DNA of 64,000 bases from CADEED01 sp963839685 (GTDB lineage Bacteria > Pseudomonadota > Gammaproteobacteria > Steroidobacterales > Steroidobacteraceae), in NCBI GenBank assembly GCA_963839685.1, contig CAWIVS010000011.1:868001-932000 (forward strand). Direction: 5' to 3'. A program made the translations under genes and the position numbers. Below the pieces are notes generated by a model. That model was not told where the DNA came from. It ran no database searches and saw nothing but the letters and a program-made list of their open reading frames with translations. Shown one piece after another: positions 1 through 9,414 of this stretch. How positions within the stretch are numbered: the stretch's first letter is position 1; each line of letters opens with the position of its first letter.

Positions 1-203
1 CGCACGACGTGCCGCAGGTGGTGGACTGGCTCAACCTGCGCCTTACCGCGAACCAGATGTCGAATGAATCGCTCACGGTGATCCGCAACATGCTCAACCT
101 GTTCGGTATCACCACGACCAGCACCAATGACGACAAGCTGAACATGCTGGCAACGGCCTGTTTCCTGTTCCTCATCAGCCCCGAATACCTGGTGCAGAAA
201 TGA
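1..203 (+). CDS. DUF1800 family protein, C-terminal end (partial)
   Basis: The gene enters from outside the window and only about 66 C-terminal residues are visible, ending in a short helix and LVQK. The stop overlaps the ATG of the next gene (ATGA), so the two are translationally coupled. A DUF1800 protein directly followed by a DUF1501 protein is a standard pair in proteobacteria. Both are exported proteins of unknown biochemical role. Assignment rests on the tail sequence, which ends in the family-typical FLFLISPEYLVQ, and on the partner gene. Confidence 0.7.
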   Translation, partial: HDVPQVVDWLNLRLTANQMSNESLTVIRNMLNLFGITTTSTNDDKLNMLATACFLFLISPEYLVQK

Positions 204-1612
204 AACACTGGACCCGACGACTGGTCCTGCAACGTGGCCTGCAGCTCGGCGCCATGGGTGTGGCTGCGCCGCTGGCCATCAATCTCGCCGCCATCGGCGA
301 GGCCGCGGCCTTCGACAACAGCGACTACAAGGCGCTGGTGTGCGTGTTCCTGTACGGTGGCAACGACTATGCGAACACGGTCGTGCCCTACGATCCGGCT
401 AACTACGCGCTTTATCACCAGATCCGCGCCGGCGCGGCGGGTGAGGGACAGGCCGGTATTGCGCTGGCGCGCGCCGCGCTTGCGCCCACCGCGTTGACGC
501 CCAACGGTGGTTCGGCGCTCACCGACAATCTGCAGTACGCCCTGGCACCGCAGCTCGCCGGACTCAAGAGCCTGTGGGACGCGGGACGGCTGGCCGTGCA
601 GCTCAACGTGGGGCCGCTGATTCAGCCGACCACTCTGGCGCAGTACCTGAGCACCAACAAGGTCGCCAATCCGCTGCCGCCGAAGTTGTTCTCGCACAAC
701 GACCAGCAATCCATCTGGCAGGCCAATGGCAGCGAGGGTGCGACCATCGGCTGGGGCGGACGCCTGGGCGACATTGCGCTGTCCAGCAACAGCAATTCAC
801 CGAATTCCCTGCTCACCTGCATTTCGGCGAGCGGCAATGCCGTGTTCGTCGCGGGCAGAGATGCCTTGCAGTACCAGATCAGCCCTGGCGGTGCGATCAA
901 GATCCGGGCGCTCGATCCCGCGCAGACCAATTTTGCGCCGTTCCGCGATGCCGTGAATGCACTGATCACGCGCAGCAGCAATCACGTGCTCGAGAATGAA
1001 TACGCCATCGTCACGCGGCGCTCCATCGAGATGGAGGGCATCGTGAACAGCGCGTTGGCGCCGGTACAGCCGACCACCGTGTTCCCCGCCAACAATCCGC
1101 TGGCCAGCCAGCTCAAGATCGTGGCGCGGCTCATTGGCGCGCGCGGCGCGCTCAACATGCGCCGCCAGGTGTTCTTCGTGTCGCTGGGCGGCTTCGACAA
1201 TCACAACCTGCTCATGCAGGACCACCCGACCCTGCTCCAGCGTATCAACGATGCGATGAGCGCGTTCTACGCCGCTACCGTGGAGTTGGGAGTCGCCAAC
1301 AGTGTCACCACGTTCACGGCCTCCGATTTCGGGCGCACATTGAGCTCGAATGCGGACGGCTCGGACCACGGCTGGGGCTCGCATCACTTCGTGATGGGAG
1401 GCGCCGTCAATGGCGGTCGCTTCTACGGCACGGCGCCGCATGTTTCGATCCAGACCGATGACCAGGTGGGCCAGGGCCGCCTGCTGCCGACCACCTCCGT
1501 GGACCAATTTGCCGCCACGCTGGCGCGCTGGTTCGGATGCTCGGTCTCCGAGCTGCCGGGAATCCTGCCCAACGTCGGCAATTTCCCGAACACCAGTCTC
1601 GGGTTCGTCTAG
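200..1612 (+). CDS. DUF1501 domain-containing exported protein
   Basis: 470 residues. The N-terminus has a twin-arginine leader (RR followed by LVLQRGLQLGAMG) and an Ala-rich cleavage region near residue 37, so export by Tat is likely. The body starts LVCVFLYGGNDYANTVVPYD and later has SLGGFDNHNLLMQ and SDHGWGSHH, all typical of DUF1501, a family with a sulfatase/phosphatase-like fold and no settled reaction. The start overlaps the DUF1800 stop by four bases. The 3' end overlaps the convergent ATPase gene by four bases. Confidence 0.88.
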   Translation: MKHWTRRLVLQRGLQLGAMGVAAPLAINLAAIGEAAAFDNSDYKALVCVFLYGGNDYANTVVPYDPANYALYHQIRAGAAGEGQAGIALARAALAPTALTPNGGSALTDNLQYALAPQLAGLKSLWDAGRLAVQLNVGPLIQPTTLAQYLSTNKVANPLPPKLFSHNDQQSIWQANGSEGATIGWGGRLGDIALSSNSNSPNSLLTCISASGNAVFVAGRDALQYQISPGGAIKIRALDPAQTNFAPFRDAVNALITRSSNHVLENEYAIVTRRSIEMEGIVNSALAPVQPTTVFPANNPLASQLKIVARLIGARGALNMRRQVFFVSLGGFDNHNLLMQDHPTLLQRINDAMSAFYAATVELGVANSVTTFTASDFGRTLSSNADGSDHGWGSHHFVMGGAVNGGRFYGTAPHVSIQTDDQVGQGRLLPTTSVDQFAATLARWFGCSVSELPGILPNVGNFPNTSLGFV

Positions 1613-2796
1613 CGTTCTGGCCACCTCCATGGTGGCGCGTCCAGCAATCCCTGGCCTTCGATCACCGTTTCGCCGAGCTCCTTGGTGAGCGTGATGGTGC
1701 TGCAATCCCTGGCTTCCTTGAGCGCGGCGATCATGCGCGAGGCGTGTGAAACCACCCAGACCTGGGTGTGTCGCGACGCCTTCTCGATAAGGCGCGCGAG
1801 GGCTGGCAGAAGGTCTGGATGCAGGCTGGTCTCGGGTTCGTTGAGGATCATCAGCGACGGCGGCCGGGGCGTGAGCAGCGCGGCAATCCAGAGTAGATAG
1901 CGCAATGTTCCATCGGAAAGCTCGGCGGCGCTCAACGGGCGCAGCAAGCCGTGTTGTGAAAACAGCAAAGTGAAGCGCCCGCCGCCGTGTTCCACTTCCA
2001 CGCGCGCGCCAGGGAATGCATCGTCGACGGCGGCCGCGAGCGCGGGCCCGTCACCAATCTCAATGATGGTTTGAATGGCCGCGGCAAGGTCCCGTCCATC
2101 GTGAGCCAGGACGGGAGTACGCGTGCCGATCTGCGAGTGTCGGGCGGGCGCATCGGCGTCCGCACGAAAATGATCGTAGAAACGCCAGGAGCGTACTTCC
2201 TCACGGAGCGCAAGCAATTCGGGTGCCCGCTCCGGATCTGACATCTCGGAAAGCATGCTTTCGAACGTGGCCAGATTTTTCGGGACGTGGCTCCATTCGC
2301 CATCGGAGTTGCGCAGCCTGACTGCGGGCCCGCGACGCTCAGCGAGAATCGATGCTGGTCGAAGTGTGGGAGATGCCCAAACACTCTCGAGTTTGATCTC
2401 CGGGTCGTGCGCAAAGGCGGTGGGTTCGCGGGGCGGGGGTATCTCGGGCGGCGGAAGACCGAGATCAATCGAGTAGCCCACATGTTCCGTCAGAAATCCT
2501 AACCGCAGATGCACTGGCTCCTTGCGCGGCCCGCCCTGCACCGGCACCGTGCCTTTCTTCATGCCGCGCGACAGGGTTTCCGGGCCGGCCCACAGGGTTG
2601 AGGACAGTCCGCCCTCTCGCGCGAGCGAGCTCACGATGCCGCCCTGCGCAGCCTCGGCCAGCAGACGCAGTGCGCGGTACAGGTTTGATTTTCCGCTGCC
2701 GTTGGCGCCGGTGATGAGATTGAGCGGTCCGAGCGGCATGACCAGCGAACGGATCGAACGATAGTTGGCGACAGCCAGCGTGTGCAGCACGGTCAT
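1609..2796 (-). CDS. RecF/OLD-like AAA ATPase
   Basis: 395 residues. An N-terminal SMC/RecF-type ATPase head is clear: YRSIRSL near residue 12, the Walker A loop GANGSGKSN near residue 30, and a late LILNEPETSLHPDLL Walker B/signature block followed by VWVVSHASRMI. There is no long coiled coil and no TOPRIM domain, so this is a stand-alone ATPase of the predicted-ATPase type rather than RecF or OLD nuclease. Cellular role unknown; such proteins often act on DNA ends or as lone defence ATPases. No obvious operon partner. Confidence 0.8.
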   Translation of the reverse strand: MTVLHTLAVANYRSIRSLVMPLGPLNLITGANGSGKSNLYRALRLLAEAAQGGIVSSLAREGGLSSTLWAGPETLSRGMKKGTVPVQGGPRKEPVHLRLGFLTEHVGYSIDLGLPPPEIPPPREPTAFAHDPEIKLESVWASPTLRPASILAERRGPAVRLRNSDGEWSHVPKNLATFESMLSEMSDPERAPELLALREEVRSWRFYDHFRADADAPARHSQIGTRTPVLAHDGRDLAAAIQTIIEIGDGPALAAAVDDAFPGARVEVEHGGGRFTLLFSQHGLLRPLSAAELSDGTLRYLLWIAALLTPRPPSLMILNEPETSLHPDLLPALARLIEKASRHTQVWVVSHASRMIAALKEARDCSTITLTKELGETVIEGQGLLDAPPWRWPER

Positions 2797-2850
2797 GGGC
2801 TCAAGCGTAGCGGCTTCGAAGTCAGCGCAAAGGCCGATTTGTCGTTATCA

Positions 2851-2874
2851 GAAAATAGGAATGTCCCCATTTTT
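2851..2874. repeat. REP-like element, single arm
   Basis: This stretch repeats one arm of the hairpin at 4496-4550: GAAAATAGGAATGTCCCCAT followed by a T run. It lies between the ATPase start and the thioredoxin-like gene, in the same orientation as the right arm of the complete element. No matching second arm is seen next to it, so this copy is solitary. Confidence 0.75.
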
Positions 2875-2915
2875 CGCACCATGACTTATGCTCGGCTCCT
2901 CTCGAAGGGGGTCCC

Positions 2916-4089
2916 ATGCGTTTAAGCGGAATAATTGGCGTTGTCATGTTTTCGTGGGCCGGCGCCAGCCTCGCGTCCGAGCAGCCGCCGACACTAACTA
3001 TCGGCGCGCAACTGCCAGCATTCTCGCTGCCCGGCATCGACGGCAAGACCTACACCGACCAGAGCTTCAACGACGCGAAGATCCTCGTGCTGGTGTTCAC
3101 CTGTCCGCATTGCCCCACGGCACAGGCCTACCAGGAGCGTATCAAGCGCCTGGTGAACCGAATACACGTCCAAGGGTGTGACGCTGGTGGCGATCAACCC
3201 GAACCACGCCGATGCCGTGCGGCTCGACGAGATGGCCTACACCGATCTCGGCGACAGCTTCGAGGAAATGAAGGAACGCGCCCGCGACCAGAAATTCAAC
3301 TACCTCTGGCTCGATGACGGCCCGAAGCAGGAGCTGTCGCACAAGATGGGTCCGGTGGCGACGCCGCACGTGTTCATCTTCGACAAGGCGCGCAAACTGC
3401 GTTTCGAGGGGCGCATCGATGACGCCGAGCGTGAGTCCGCGGCTACGAAACACGACACCCGTAACGCACTCGATGCGCTGGTCGCCGGCAAGGAGCCGCC
3501 GATCACGACGACGCGCGTGTTCGGCTGTTCGGTGAAGTGGGCCGACAAGGTGGCCGAATACGCCAAGTACAAGGAGCGCTGGGCCAGGGAGCCCGTGACT
3601 CTCGAGAAGGCTGATGTCGCCACCATCAAGGCCATCCGCGAGAACAAGGGCACCGGCAAGCTGCGCATGATCAATGTCTGGGCGACGTGGTGTGGTCCCT
3701 GTATTACCGAATTCGACGAGCTGGTCGAACATCACCTGCGCTTCCGCATCCGGGATTTCGAGATGGTGACCATTGCGGCCGAGTACCCCGACATGGAAGC
3801 CAACGTGAAGGAATTCCTGACGAAGAAACACGCCTCGATGAAGAACTACATCCTTGCCAGCGAGAACAAGGATGAGTTGTACGACGCGTTCGAGCCGGCG
3901 ACGACCTGGAAGGGCGAGCTGCCGTACACGTTGATCGTCAACGAGAAGGGCGAAGTTGTGTATCGCGAGCGTGGTGAGCTGTCGTTCCTGAAGATGCGCC
4001 GCGCCATCGTGCCCGAGCTCGATCGCATCAAGCCCTGGGGTGGCTTGAGCCCGGTGAAGCCAAACACGCAGAAAGCCGCGGCGAACTAG
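2916..4089 (+). pseudogene. Exported protein with two thioredoxin-like domains (frameshifted)
   Basis: Signal peptide (residues 1-20, ending SLAS), then a peroxiredoxin/redoxin-like domain with the CPHC redox motif near residue 66, then a second TlpA-like thioredoxin domain with WATWCGPC. The frame breaks near 3158: removing one C from AACCGAATACACG restores NEYTSKGVTLVAINPNHAD and a single product of about 390 residues. Predicted periplasmic thiol-disulfide redox protein. A VOC protein follows 10 bp downstream. The indel may be a sequencing error, because both halves are otherwise well conserved. Confidence 0.78.
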
Positions 4090-4099
4090 CCGGATACCG

Positions 4100-4498
4100 A
4101 TGACGCAGCGACTCGGTCTCGTTTCGCTGGTGGTCCGCGACTACGACGAGGCGCTGGCATTCTACGTCGGCAAGTTGGGCTTCACGCTCGTGGAAGACAG
4201 CTTCGTTCCCGAGCAGGACAAGCGCTGGGTGGTCATCGAGCCACCGGGCGCCGCAGGAGCCGGTTCGAAACTGCTGCTGGCCCGTGGGTCGAATCCGGAG
4301 CAGGTCTCGCGCATCGGCGACCAGACCGGTGGCCGGGTGTTCCTGTTTCTCTACACCGACGACTTCTGGCGCGATTACAACGCCTACAGGGCACAGGGCA
4401 TCGAGTTTGCGCGCGAACCCAGCGAGGCGCCTTTCGGTACCGTCGCGGTGTTCAAGGACCTGTACGGGACTCTCTGGGACCTGGTGCAGCTCAGATAA
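4100..4498 (+). CDS. VOC family (glyoxalase-like) protein
   Basis: 132 residues with the two beta-alpha-beta-beta-beta modules of the vicinal oxygen chelate fold: VSLVVRDYDEALAFYVGKLG at the start and FKDLYGTLWDL at the end, where Glu/His ligands normally lie. Substrate unknown; the family includes glyoxalases, dioxygenases and resistance proteins. It starts 10 bp after the thioredoxin gene, so they are probably co-transcribed. Its stop codon TAA forms the first bases of the inverted repeat at 4496-4550. Confidence 0.85.
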   Translation: MTQRLGLVSLVVRDYDEALAFYVGKLGFTLVEDSFVPEQDKRWVVIEPPGAAGAGSKLLLARGSNPEQVSRIGDQTGGRVFLFLYTDDFWRDYNAYRAQGIEFAREPSEAPFGTVAVFKDLYGTLWDLVQLR

Positions 4499-4550
4499 AT
4501 GGGGACATTCCTATTTTCCTTCGGCAGGAAAATAGGAATGTCCCCATTTA
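4496..4550. repeat. Perfect 25-bp inverted repeat (REP-like hairpin)
   Basis: Left arm 4496-4520 and right arm 4526-4550 are exact reverse complements, 25 bp each, around the loop TCGGC. Each arm begins with TAA on its own strand. The left TAA ends the VOC gene and the right TAA ends the convergent DUF3052 gene, so the element also supplies both stop codons and may act as a bidirectional terminator. A further arm sits at 2851. Confidence 0.9.
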
Positions 4551-4956
4551 TCGCAGCTCCTTGCGCAGCACGAGCTTGAGTCCGGACCAGGTTTCATCGA
4601 CCGCGCAAACTTTGATATCGACGAGTCCAAGCGGCAGCGCCACGGCGCGCACCACATCCTCGGTGATGTCGGTGGGCACTTTCGCCGTCTTCTTCGGCCA
4701 CGACACCCAGATGGTCGCGTCGGGGGCGAGGGATTTGCGACAGGCAGCCAGGGTGTTGGCGAGCTACCGATCTCTTTGTCGCAAACGTGTGCAGGATCTG
4801 CGCGCCCTTGTCGAATTTCGTCACGAATCGCACGCCTTCAGGCACCGGGTCGAGGAGCTTGCGAAATCCCGCCGGCGCATCGAGCAGGCTCACCAGATCA
4901 CCCGATTTCAGGCCGAGTTTTTTGGCCAGCGGAGTACCTGAGTAACCCGCTGGCAT
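4548..4956 (-). pseudogene. DUF3052 family protein (frameshifted)
   Basis: The N-terminal part reads MPAGYSGTPLAKKLGLKSG, and the C-terminal part, in another frame, reads WVSWPKKTAKVPTDITEDVV and KVCAVDETWSGLKLVLRKEL. These are the two ends of DUF3052. Removing one A at 4766 joins them through TKRSELANTLAACRKSL, giving about 135 residues. The stop lies in the inverted repeat. The gene begins 7 bp after the GrpB stop, so the two form an operon. Function of the family is unknown. Confidence 0.75.
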
Positions 4957-4963
4957 GGCGACC

Positions 4964-5485
4964 TCACACGCGGCCGCGGGCCGCGGCAATCAGCTCGGCA
5001 ATCACCGAACTCTTGGCCTCGGAGTAGCCCAACAGGCGCCCACGCCCGACATTGAGTGCTGCGACCTTGGCGGTGGCGTAGGTTTCCCGTGCGGCAGCGT
5101 TGTCACACAAGTAGTCACGCAGTGCGATGTTGTTAGTCCAGTGAGTGCCACCGCGTCGTACGATGTGCGCGTTGAAATTCTGCGCGCCGCGAAGGCGCAG
5201 GTACACGCGCTTGGGAACACCGGCCTCGCCGAGATTCTCGTAGCCCAGCGCGCACACACCCCTTATGAGCGCATTTGGCGGCGGCCAGGCGCTGGAGCCG
5301 AGCATGAGATCGATGACCGGCTTGGAGACCAGCCCGGGAACCGCGGTGCTGCCAATGTGCTGGATCAGCCCGGATTTCGGCAGCACTCCAAACTTGAGCG
5401 CAATCCGGAATCGTTCCCGGTCGTAGAGTTCTGGCCAGGCGTCGTCATAGGCGACCAGCTCGACCGCTTCGTCCAGTTCGGACAC
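4964..5485 (-). CDS. GrpB/UPF0157 family nucleotidyltransferase-like protein
   Basis: 173 residues. The family signature is clear: VAYDDAWPELYDRER, then IQHIGSTAVPGLVSKPVIDL (the GS...D nucleotidyltransferase core), YENLGEAGVPKR, and LRDYLCDNAAARETYATAK. GrpB proteins have a minimal nucleotidyltransferase fold and no firmly known substrate. It follows the GFA gene by 2 bp and precedes DUF3052, in a compact minus-strand operon of metallopeptidase, GFA, GrpB and DUF3052. Confidence 0.9.
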   Translation of the reverse strand: MSELDEAVELVAYDDAWPELYDRERFRIALKFGVLPKSGLIQHIGSTAVPGLVSKPVIDLMLGSSAWPPPNALIRGVCALGYENLGEAGVPKRVYLRLRGAQNFNAHIVRRGGTHWTNNIALRDYLCDNAAARETYATAKVAALNVGRGRLLGYSEAKSSVIAELIAAARGRV

Positions 5486-5487
5486 GG

Positions 5488-5976
5488 TCAGGTGGTGGTG
5501 CGCTGGTTGTTGCGCATGCCGGCCAGAAAATCCTGCGCCTGCGGGGACTCCCCGGTGCGCTCACCGGGGATTTCCTCGCAGAATTTCACCCAGGGCAGCC
5601 GGCCCTCGACACCGAATTGCTTGACCAGCGTGACGCTCTCGGGGTGATCCAGCGAGCCAATGGTGGTGTAGATGCGCGCGCTCGGCGTGTCGTACTGGAA
5701 CGAGAGCGGCGTGCCGCACTTCTGGCAATAGCCGCGTTTGGCGAGATTGGAGCTCGCGAAGAAGTTGGGATGGCCGCGCGTCCAGCTGAAATTCGTCGGA
5801 GCGCCGCCCGCGAGCGCGGCGAATAAACCGCCCGTGGCGCGCTGGCACATGCGGCAATGACACACGTGTGCATTTTCGAGTGGTGCGTAAAAGGCATAGC
5901 GGACGCCACCGCATTGGCAGCCGCCTGTGGCAACCGGTTTACGAGTCTCGACGCCGCTCACTGGAACGTATTGCAC
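5488..5976 (-). CDS. GFA family (glutathione-dependent formaldehyde-activating enzyme/CENP-V fold) protein
   Basis: 162 residues with zinc-ligand cysteines in the expected spacing: GGCQCGGVRY near residue 20, CHCRMCQRATGG, and YCQKCGTPLSF. It is probably a small zinc protein of the Gfa fold; most members are not true formaldehyde-activating enzymes. The ATG at 5976 overlaps the end of the metallopeptidase gene. A GTG at 5961 would give the tighter GTGA overlap and is a plausible alternative start. Confidence 0.88.
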   Translation of the reverse strand: MQYVPVSGVETRKPVATGGCQCGGVRYAFYAPLENAHVCHCRMCQRATGGLFAALAGGAPTNFSWTRGHPNFFASSNLAKRGYCQKCGTPLSFQYDTPSARIYTTIGSLDHPESVTLVKQFGVEGRLPWVKFCEEIPGERTGESPQAQDFLAGMRNNQRTTT

Positions 5977-6800
5977 TCATCGACCGATCCGGTCGAATAG
6001 CCCTTGCGGAACCATTGCTGTCGTTGCGCGCCGGAGCCATGCGTGAACGACTCCTGGTTCACCTGGCCCTGCACTCGCTTCTGGATGGTATCGTCGCCGA
6101 CCGCCGCGGCTGCGGTCAACGCCTCATCGATATCGCCCTGTTCGAGGAGCTGGCGTGCGCTCTCGGCGGAATGCGCCCAGATGCCGGCGTAGCAATCGGC
6201 TTGCAGTTCCATGCTGACCTGCAGCGCATTCACTTCCTCCTGGGACGATGCGCGTTCCTGCGCCGCGCGCACCTTCGCCGACGTGCCCAGCACTGTCTGC
6301 ACGTGATGCCCGACTTCGTGTGCGATCACATAGGCCTTGGCGAAATCTCCCTGCGCCGCGAACTCGGTCTCGAGCTGTCGAAAGAATGCCAGGTCGATAT
6401 ACACCTGGTTGTCGGACGGGCAATAGAACGGCCCTGCCGCCGAGGTCGCCGAGCCGCAGGCCGTGTTGATGCCCTGCGAGAACAGGGCCAAATAGGGCGG
6501 CGGGTACTGCTGACCTGCGCGACTGAAAATCTGCGACCAGGTATCTTCCGTGTCGCCGAGGATGTGCGCCGCGAATGCGCCGCCTTCATCGGTCGGCGTG
6601 CCGGCCTCGATGGGCGCTTCTGCCTGCGGCGAGGAGCTGGCGCCGCTGAACAGGCTCATGACGAGCTCCGGGCCACCGACAAAATACGCGATCACGCCGA
6701 GGACAATCGTGCCGATGCCCAATTTCATCCCGCCACCGCCGGTGCTGCGACCGCGATAGTCCTTGACGTTCTCACTCGCTCGGCTCTGGCGCCAACGCAT
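5958..6800 (-). CDS. ypfJ: Neutral zinc metallopeptidase, YpfJ type
   Basis: 280 residues. The start MRWRQSRASENVKDYRG is the standard N-terminus of this family, followed by one transmembrane segment (LGIGTIVLGVIAYFVGG, about residues 26-42). The zinc motif HEVGHH is present near residue 170, with the downstream QADCYAGIWAH block that carries the third ligand. Usual family length is about 280-300. Predicted inner-membrane-anchored protease of unknown substrate. It diverges from hrpB with very little space between the starts. Confidence 0.9.
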   Translation of the reverse strand: MRWRQSRASENVKDYRGRSTGGGGMKLGIGTIVLGVIAYFVGGPELVMSLFSGASSSPQAEAPIEAGTPTDEGGAFAAHILGDTEDTWSQIFSRAGQQYPPPYLALFSQGINTACGSATSAAGPFYCPSDNQVYIDLAFFRQLETEFAAQGDFAKAYVIAHEVGHHVQTVLGTSAKVRAAQERASSQEEVNALQVSMELQADCYAGIWAHSAESARQLLEQGDIDEALTAAAAVGDDTIQKRVQGQVNQESFTHGSGAQRQQWFRKGYSTGSVDECNTFQ

Positions 6801-6846
6801 GCCGCGGATGTTAGCAGAGGGTGTCGCGGTTAAGATCGCAGGCCTC

Positions 6847-9357
6847 GTGAGATCCGGCCTACCCATCGACGAAATACTGCCCGAGTTGCGCACCGTTCTG
6901 CAGCGACAGCGGAATGCCGTCATCGAAGCGCCACCCGGCGCCGGGAAGAGCACCGTTGTGCCGATTGCGTTGCTCGGGGAACCGTGGTTGCGCGGCGGCA
7001 AGATCGTGATGCTCGAGCCACGCCGGCTCGCGACCCGCGCGGTGGCCATGCGCATGGCGGCGACGCTCGGTGAGTCGGTCGGTGAAACCATCGGCTATCG
7101 CATGCGGCTGGAAACCCGCGTTGGCAAACGCACGCGCATTGAAGTGGTCACCGAAGGCGTGTTCACGCGAATGCTGCAAAGCGATCCGGCGCTCGAAGGC
7201 ATCGCCGCCGTGCTGTTCGACGAATTCCACGAACGCAGCCTGCACGCCGACACCGGGCTGGCCTTCGCGCTCGACTCGCAGGAGAACCTCGCGCCCGAGC
7301 TGCGCCTGCTGGTGATGTCGGCGACGCTCGACGGCACCGCGGTCGGCAAGTTGTTAGGGGACGCGCCGGTAGTCAGGTCCACCGGCCGCGTGTTTCCGGT
7401 GGACGTGCGCCATGCGGGCAGTGGCATGCCGGCATTGCCGGGTGGCCGCGATTCGCCCGAGCTCGCCGTGGTGCGCGTGATCAAGCGTGCGCTGACGGAA
7501 AGTGAAGGCGACATGCTGGTATTCCTGCCGGGCGCGGGCGAGATTCGACGTGTGCAGGGCATGCTCGGTGATCCGGGCGCCAATGTCGACGTACTGCCGC
7601 TGTACGGCGAACTCGCTGGCGGCGAGCAGGACGCGGCGCTGAAGCCCGCGAAAGCAGGACGCCGCAAGATCATCCTGGCCACCAACATTGCCGAGACCAG
7701 CCTCACCATCGACGGCGTGCGCATCGTGGTGGACGCGGGCCTCGAACGGCGCAGCCTGTTCGATCCGGCCAGCGGCATGAATCGACTCGAGCTGCAGCGC
7801 ATCTCGCGTGCCTCGGCCGACCAACGTGCGGGACGCGCCGGCCGCACGGCGCCCGGTGTGTGTTATCGGCTCTGGGGCGAAGGGGCGGAACGCAGTCTCG
7901 CGGCGTATGCGCCGCCGGAAATCCAGGTGGCCGACCTCGCGCCGCTCGCGCTGGACCTGGCGGTCTGGGGCACAGAGGCCGCGAAGCTGCGCTGGCTCGA
8001 CGCGCCACCAGCGGCGACGCTGGCGAGTGCGCGCGACCTGCTGCATCGTCTCGGCGCGCTGGACGCCAGCGGCAAGGTGACGCGCCATGGGCGCGCGATG
8101 CAGGAATTTCCGGCACATCCGCGACTTGCGCACATGATGCTCAGGGCAGCGCAGTTGGGAGAGGCGCCGCTGGCCGCGGAACTCGCGGCAATCCTGTCCG
8201 ACCGTGATCTGCTGCGCGCCGGTGGCCAGTCCTCGCGTGACACTGACCTGCGAACGCGGCTCGACCTCATGCGAAAGCGCGGTGCCAATCTCGATCGGCC
8301 AACGCTCGAACGCGTGCAACGCGCGCAGCGCTCCTTTCTCAAGCTGCTGGGACTGGAGATGCGCGAGGGCCAGGCGCCGACGGATCGCGCGGCCCTGCTG
8401 GTGGCATTGGCGTATCCGGATCGCATCGGGCGCCGGCGACCGGGCGGCGAGGGCCGCTTCCAGCTCGCCAACGGGCGCGGTGCGTTATTCGAGAGCGCCG
8501 AGACCGTGTCCCGGCAGGATTTCATCGTCGCAGTCGATCTCGATGATCGTGAACGTGAAGCGCGCATCCGCCTGGCGATCCCCATCGACAAGCAGGAACT
8601 GCTGGATACTTTCGCCACGGACCTGGAGCGCGGCGAGGAGCTGGCCTGGGACGAGAAAGTCGAAGCCGTGGTGGCGCGTCGTTTCATCCGGCTGGCGGAG
8701 CTGCTCATCGAGGAGAAGCCGCTGGCTGAAGTACCGCGCGAGGCAAGCGCGGCGGCCATGCTGACCGGAGTGCGTTCACTCGGGCTCGATTCGCTGCCCT
8801 GGGACGACGACTCGCGCGACTTCCTGGCGCGCGCCCAGTTCGTGCGCGCTCTTGGCCGCGGTGACCTTTCGGAATGGCCGGATTTCTCGCCGCAAGCACT
8901 GGCGCGTGATCTCGCATGGCTCGAGCCGTTTCTCGGCGGCATCTCGCGCCGCTCGCAGCTCAGCCGCGTGCCGCTGCTCGAGGCACTGCGTGCCCGACTC
9001 AGTTACGAACAACAGCGCAGGCTCGACGAGCTGGCGCCGACTCACATCTCGCTTCCGACGGGTTCACGCACACGCGTCGATTACCGCGACGACAATGCAC
9101 CCATCGCGGCGATGCGCATGCAGGAGGTGTTCGGACTCGCCGCCACCCCGCGCATCGGCGGCGGCGCCGTGCCCGTGACGTTCACGTTGCTGTCGCCCGG
9201 GCGTCGTCCGTTGCAGGTGACTCGCGATCTCGCGAGTTTCTGGCGAAACGCCTACCTGGATGTGCGCAAGGACATGCGTGGGCGATATCCGCGTCACTAC
9301 TGGCCGGAGGACCCGCTGCAGGCGGAACCGACGCGGCGTGCCAAGCCCCGCGGCTGA
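6847..9357 (+). CDS. hrpB: ATP-dependent RNA helicase HrpB
   Basis: Large DEAH/RHA helicase. APPGAGKST (Walker A) and DEFHERS (motif II) lie in the first 140 residues, followed by motif III SAT, NIAETSLTIDGV, QRAGRAGR (motif VI), and the HrpB-specific C-terminus ending EDPLQAEPTRRAKP. I chose GTG 6847 because LPIDEILPEL is the normal HrpB N-terminus and a TAAGAT -10-like hexamer at 6830-6835 sits just upstream. ATG 6808 in the same frame is the alternative. Role in RNA metabolism is poorly defined; it is non-essential in most hosts. Confidence 0.93.
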   Translation: MRSGLPIDEILPELRTVLQRQRNAVIEAPPGAGKSTVVPIALLGEPWLRGGKIVMLEPRRLATRAVAMRMAATLGESVGETIGYRMRLETRVGKRTRIEVVTEGVFTRMLQSDPALEGIAAVLFDEFHERSLHADTGLAFALDSQENLAPELRLLVMSATLDGTAVGKLLGDAPVVRSTGRVFPVDVRHAGSGMPALPGGRDSPELAVVRVIKRALTESEGDMLVFLPGAGEIRRVQGMLGDPGANVDVLPLYGELAGGEQDAALKPAKAGRRKIILATNIAETSLTIDGVRIVVDAGLERRSLFDPASGMNRLELQRISRASADQRAGRAGRTAPGVCYRLWGEGAERSLAAYAPPEIQVADLAPLALDLAVWGTEAAKLRWLDAPPAATLASARDLLHRLGALDASGKVTRHGRAMQEFPAHPRLAHMMLRAAQLGEAPLAAELAAILSDRDLLRAGGQSSRDTDLRTRLDLMRKRGANLDRPTLERVQRAQRSFLKLLGLEMREGQAPTDRAALLVALAYPDRIGRRRPGGEGRFQLANGRGALFESAETVSRQDFIVAVDLDDREREARIRLAIPIDKQELLDTFATDLERGEELAWDEKVEAVVARRFIRLAELLIEEKPLAEVPREASAAAMLTGVRSLGLDSLPWDDDSRDFLARAQFVRALGRGDLSEWPDFSPQALARDLAWLEPFLGGISRRSQLSRVPLLEALRARLSYEQQRRLDELAPTHISLPTGSRTRVDYRDDNAPIAAMRMQEVFGLAATPRIGGGAVPVTFTLLSPGRRPLQVTRDLASFWRNAYLDVRKDMRGRYPRHYWPEDPLQAEPTRRAKPRG

Positions 9358-9414
9358 CTAGCAGGCCAGGCACGGCACTTGACGGCGGCGCAACTCTCCA
9401 GAGAAAACAGCTAG

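Noticed and set aside
797..1705. Long open frame antisense to the DUF1501 gene
   Set aside because: It is Arg/His-rich with no family resemblance, mirrors a real gene in a GC-rich genome, and has no own regulatory context. Similar long antisense frames at 12812-14449 and 59406-61079 were rejected for the same reason.
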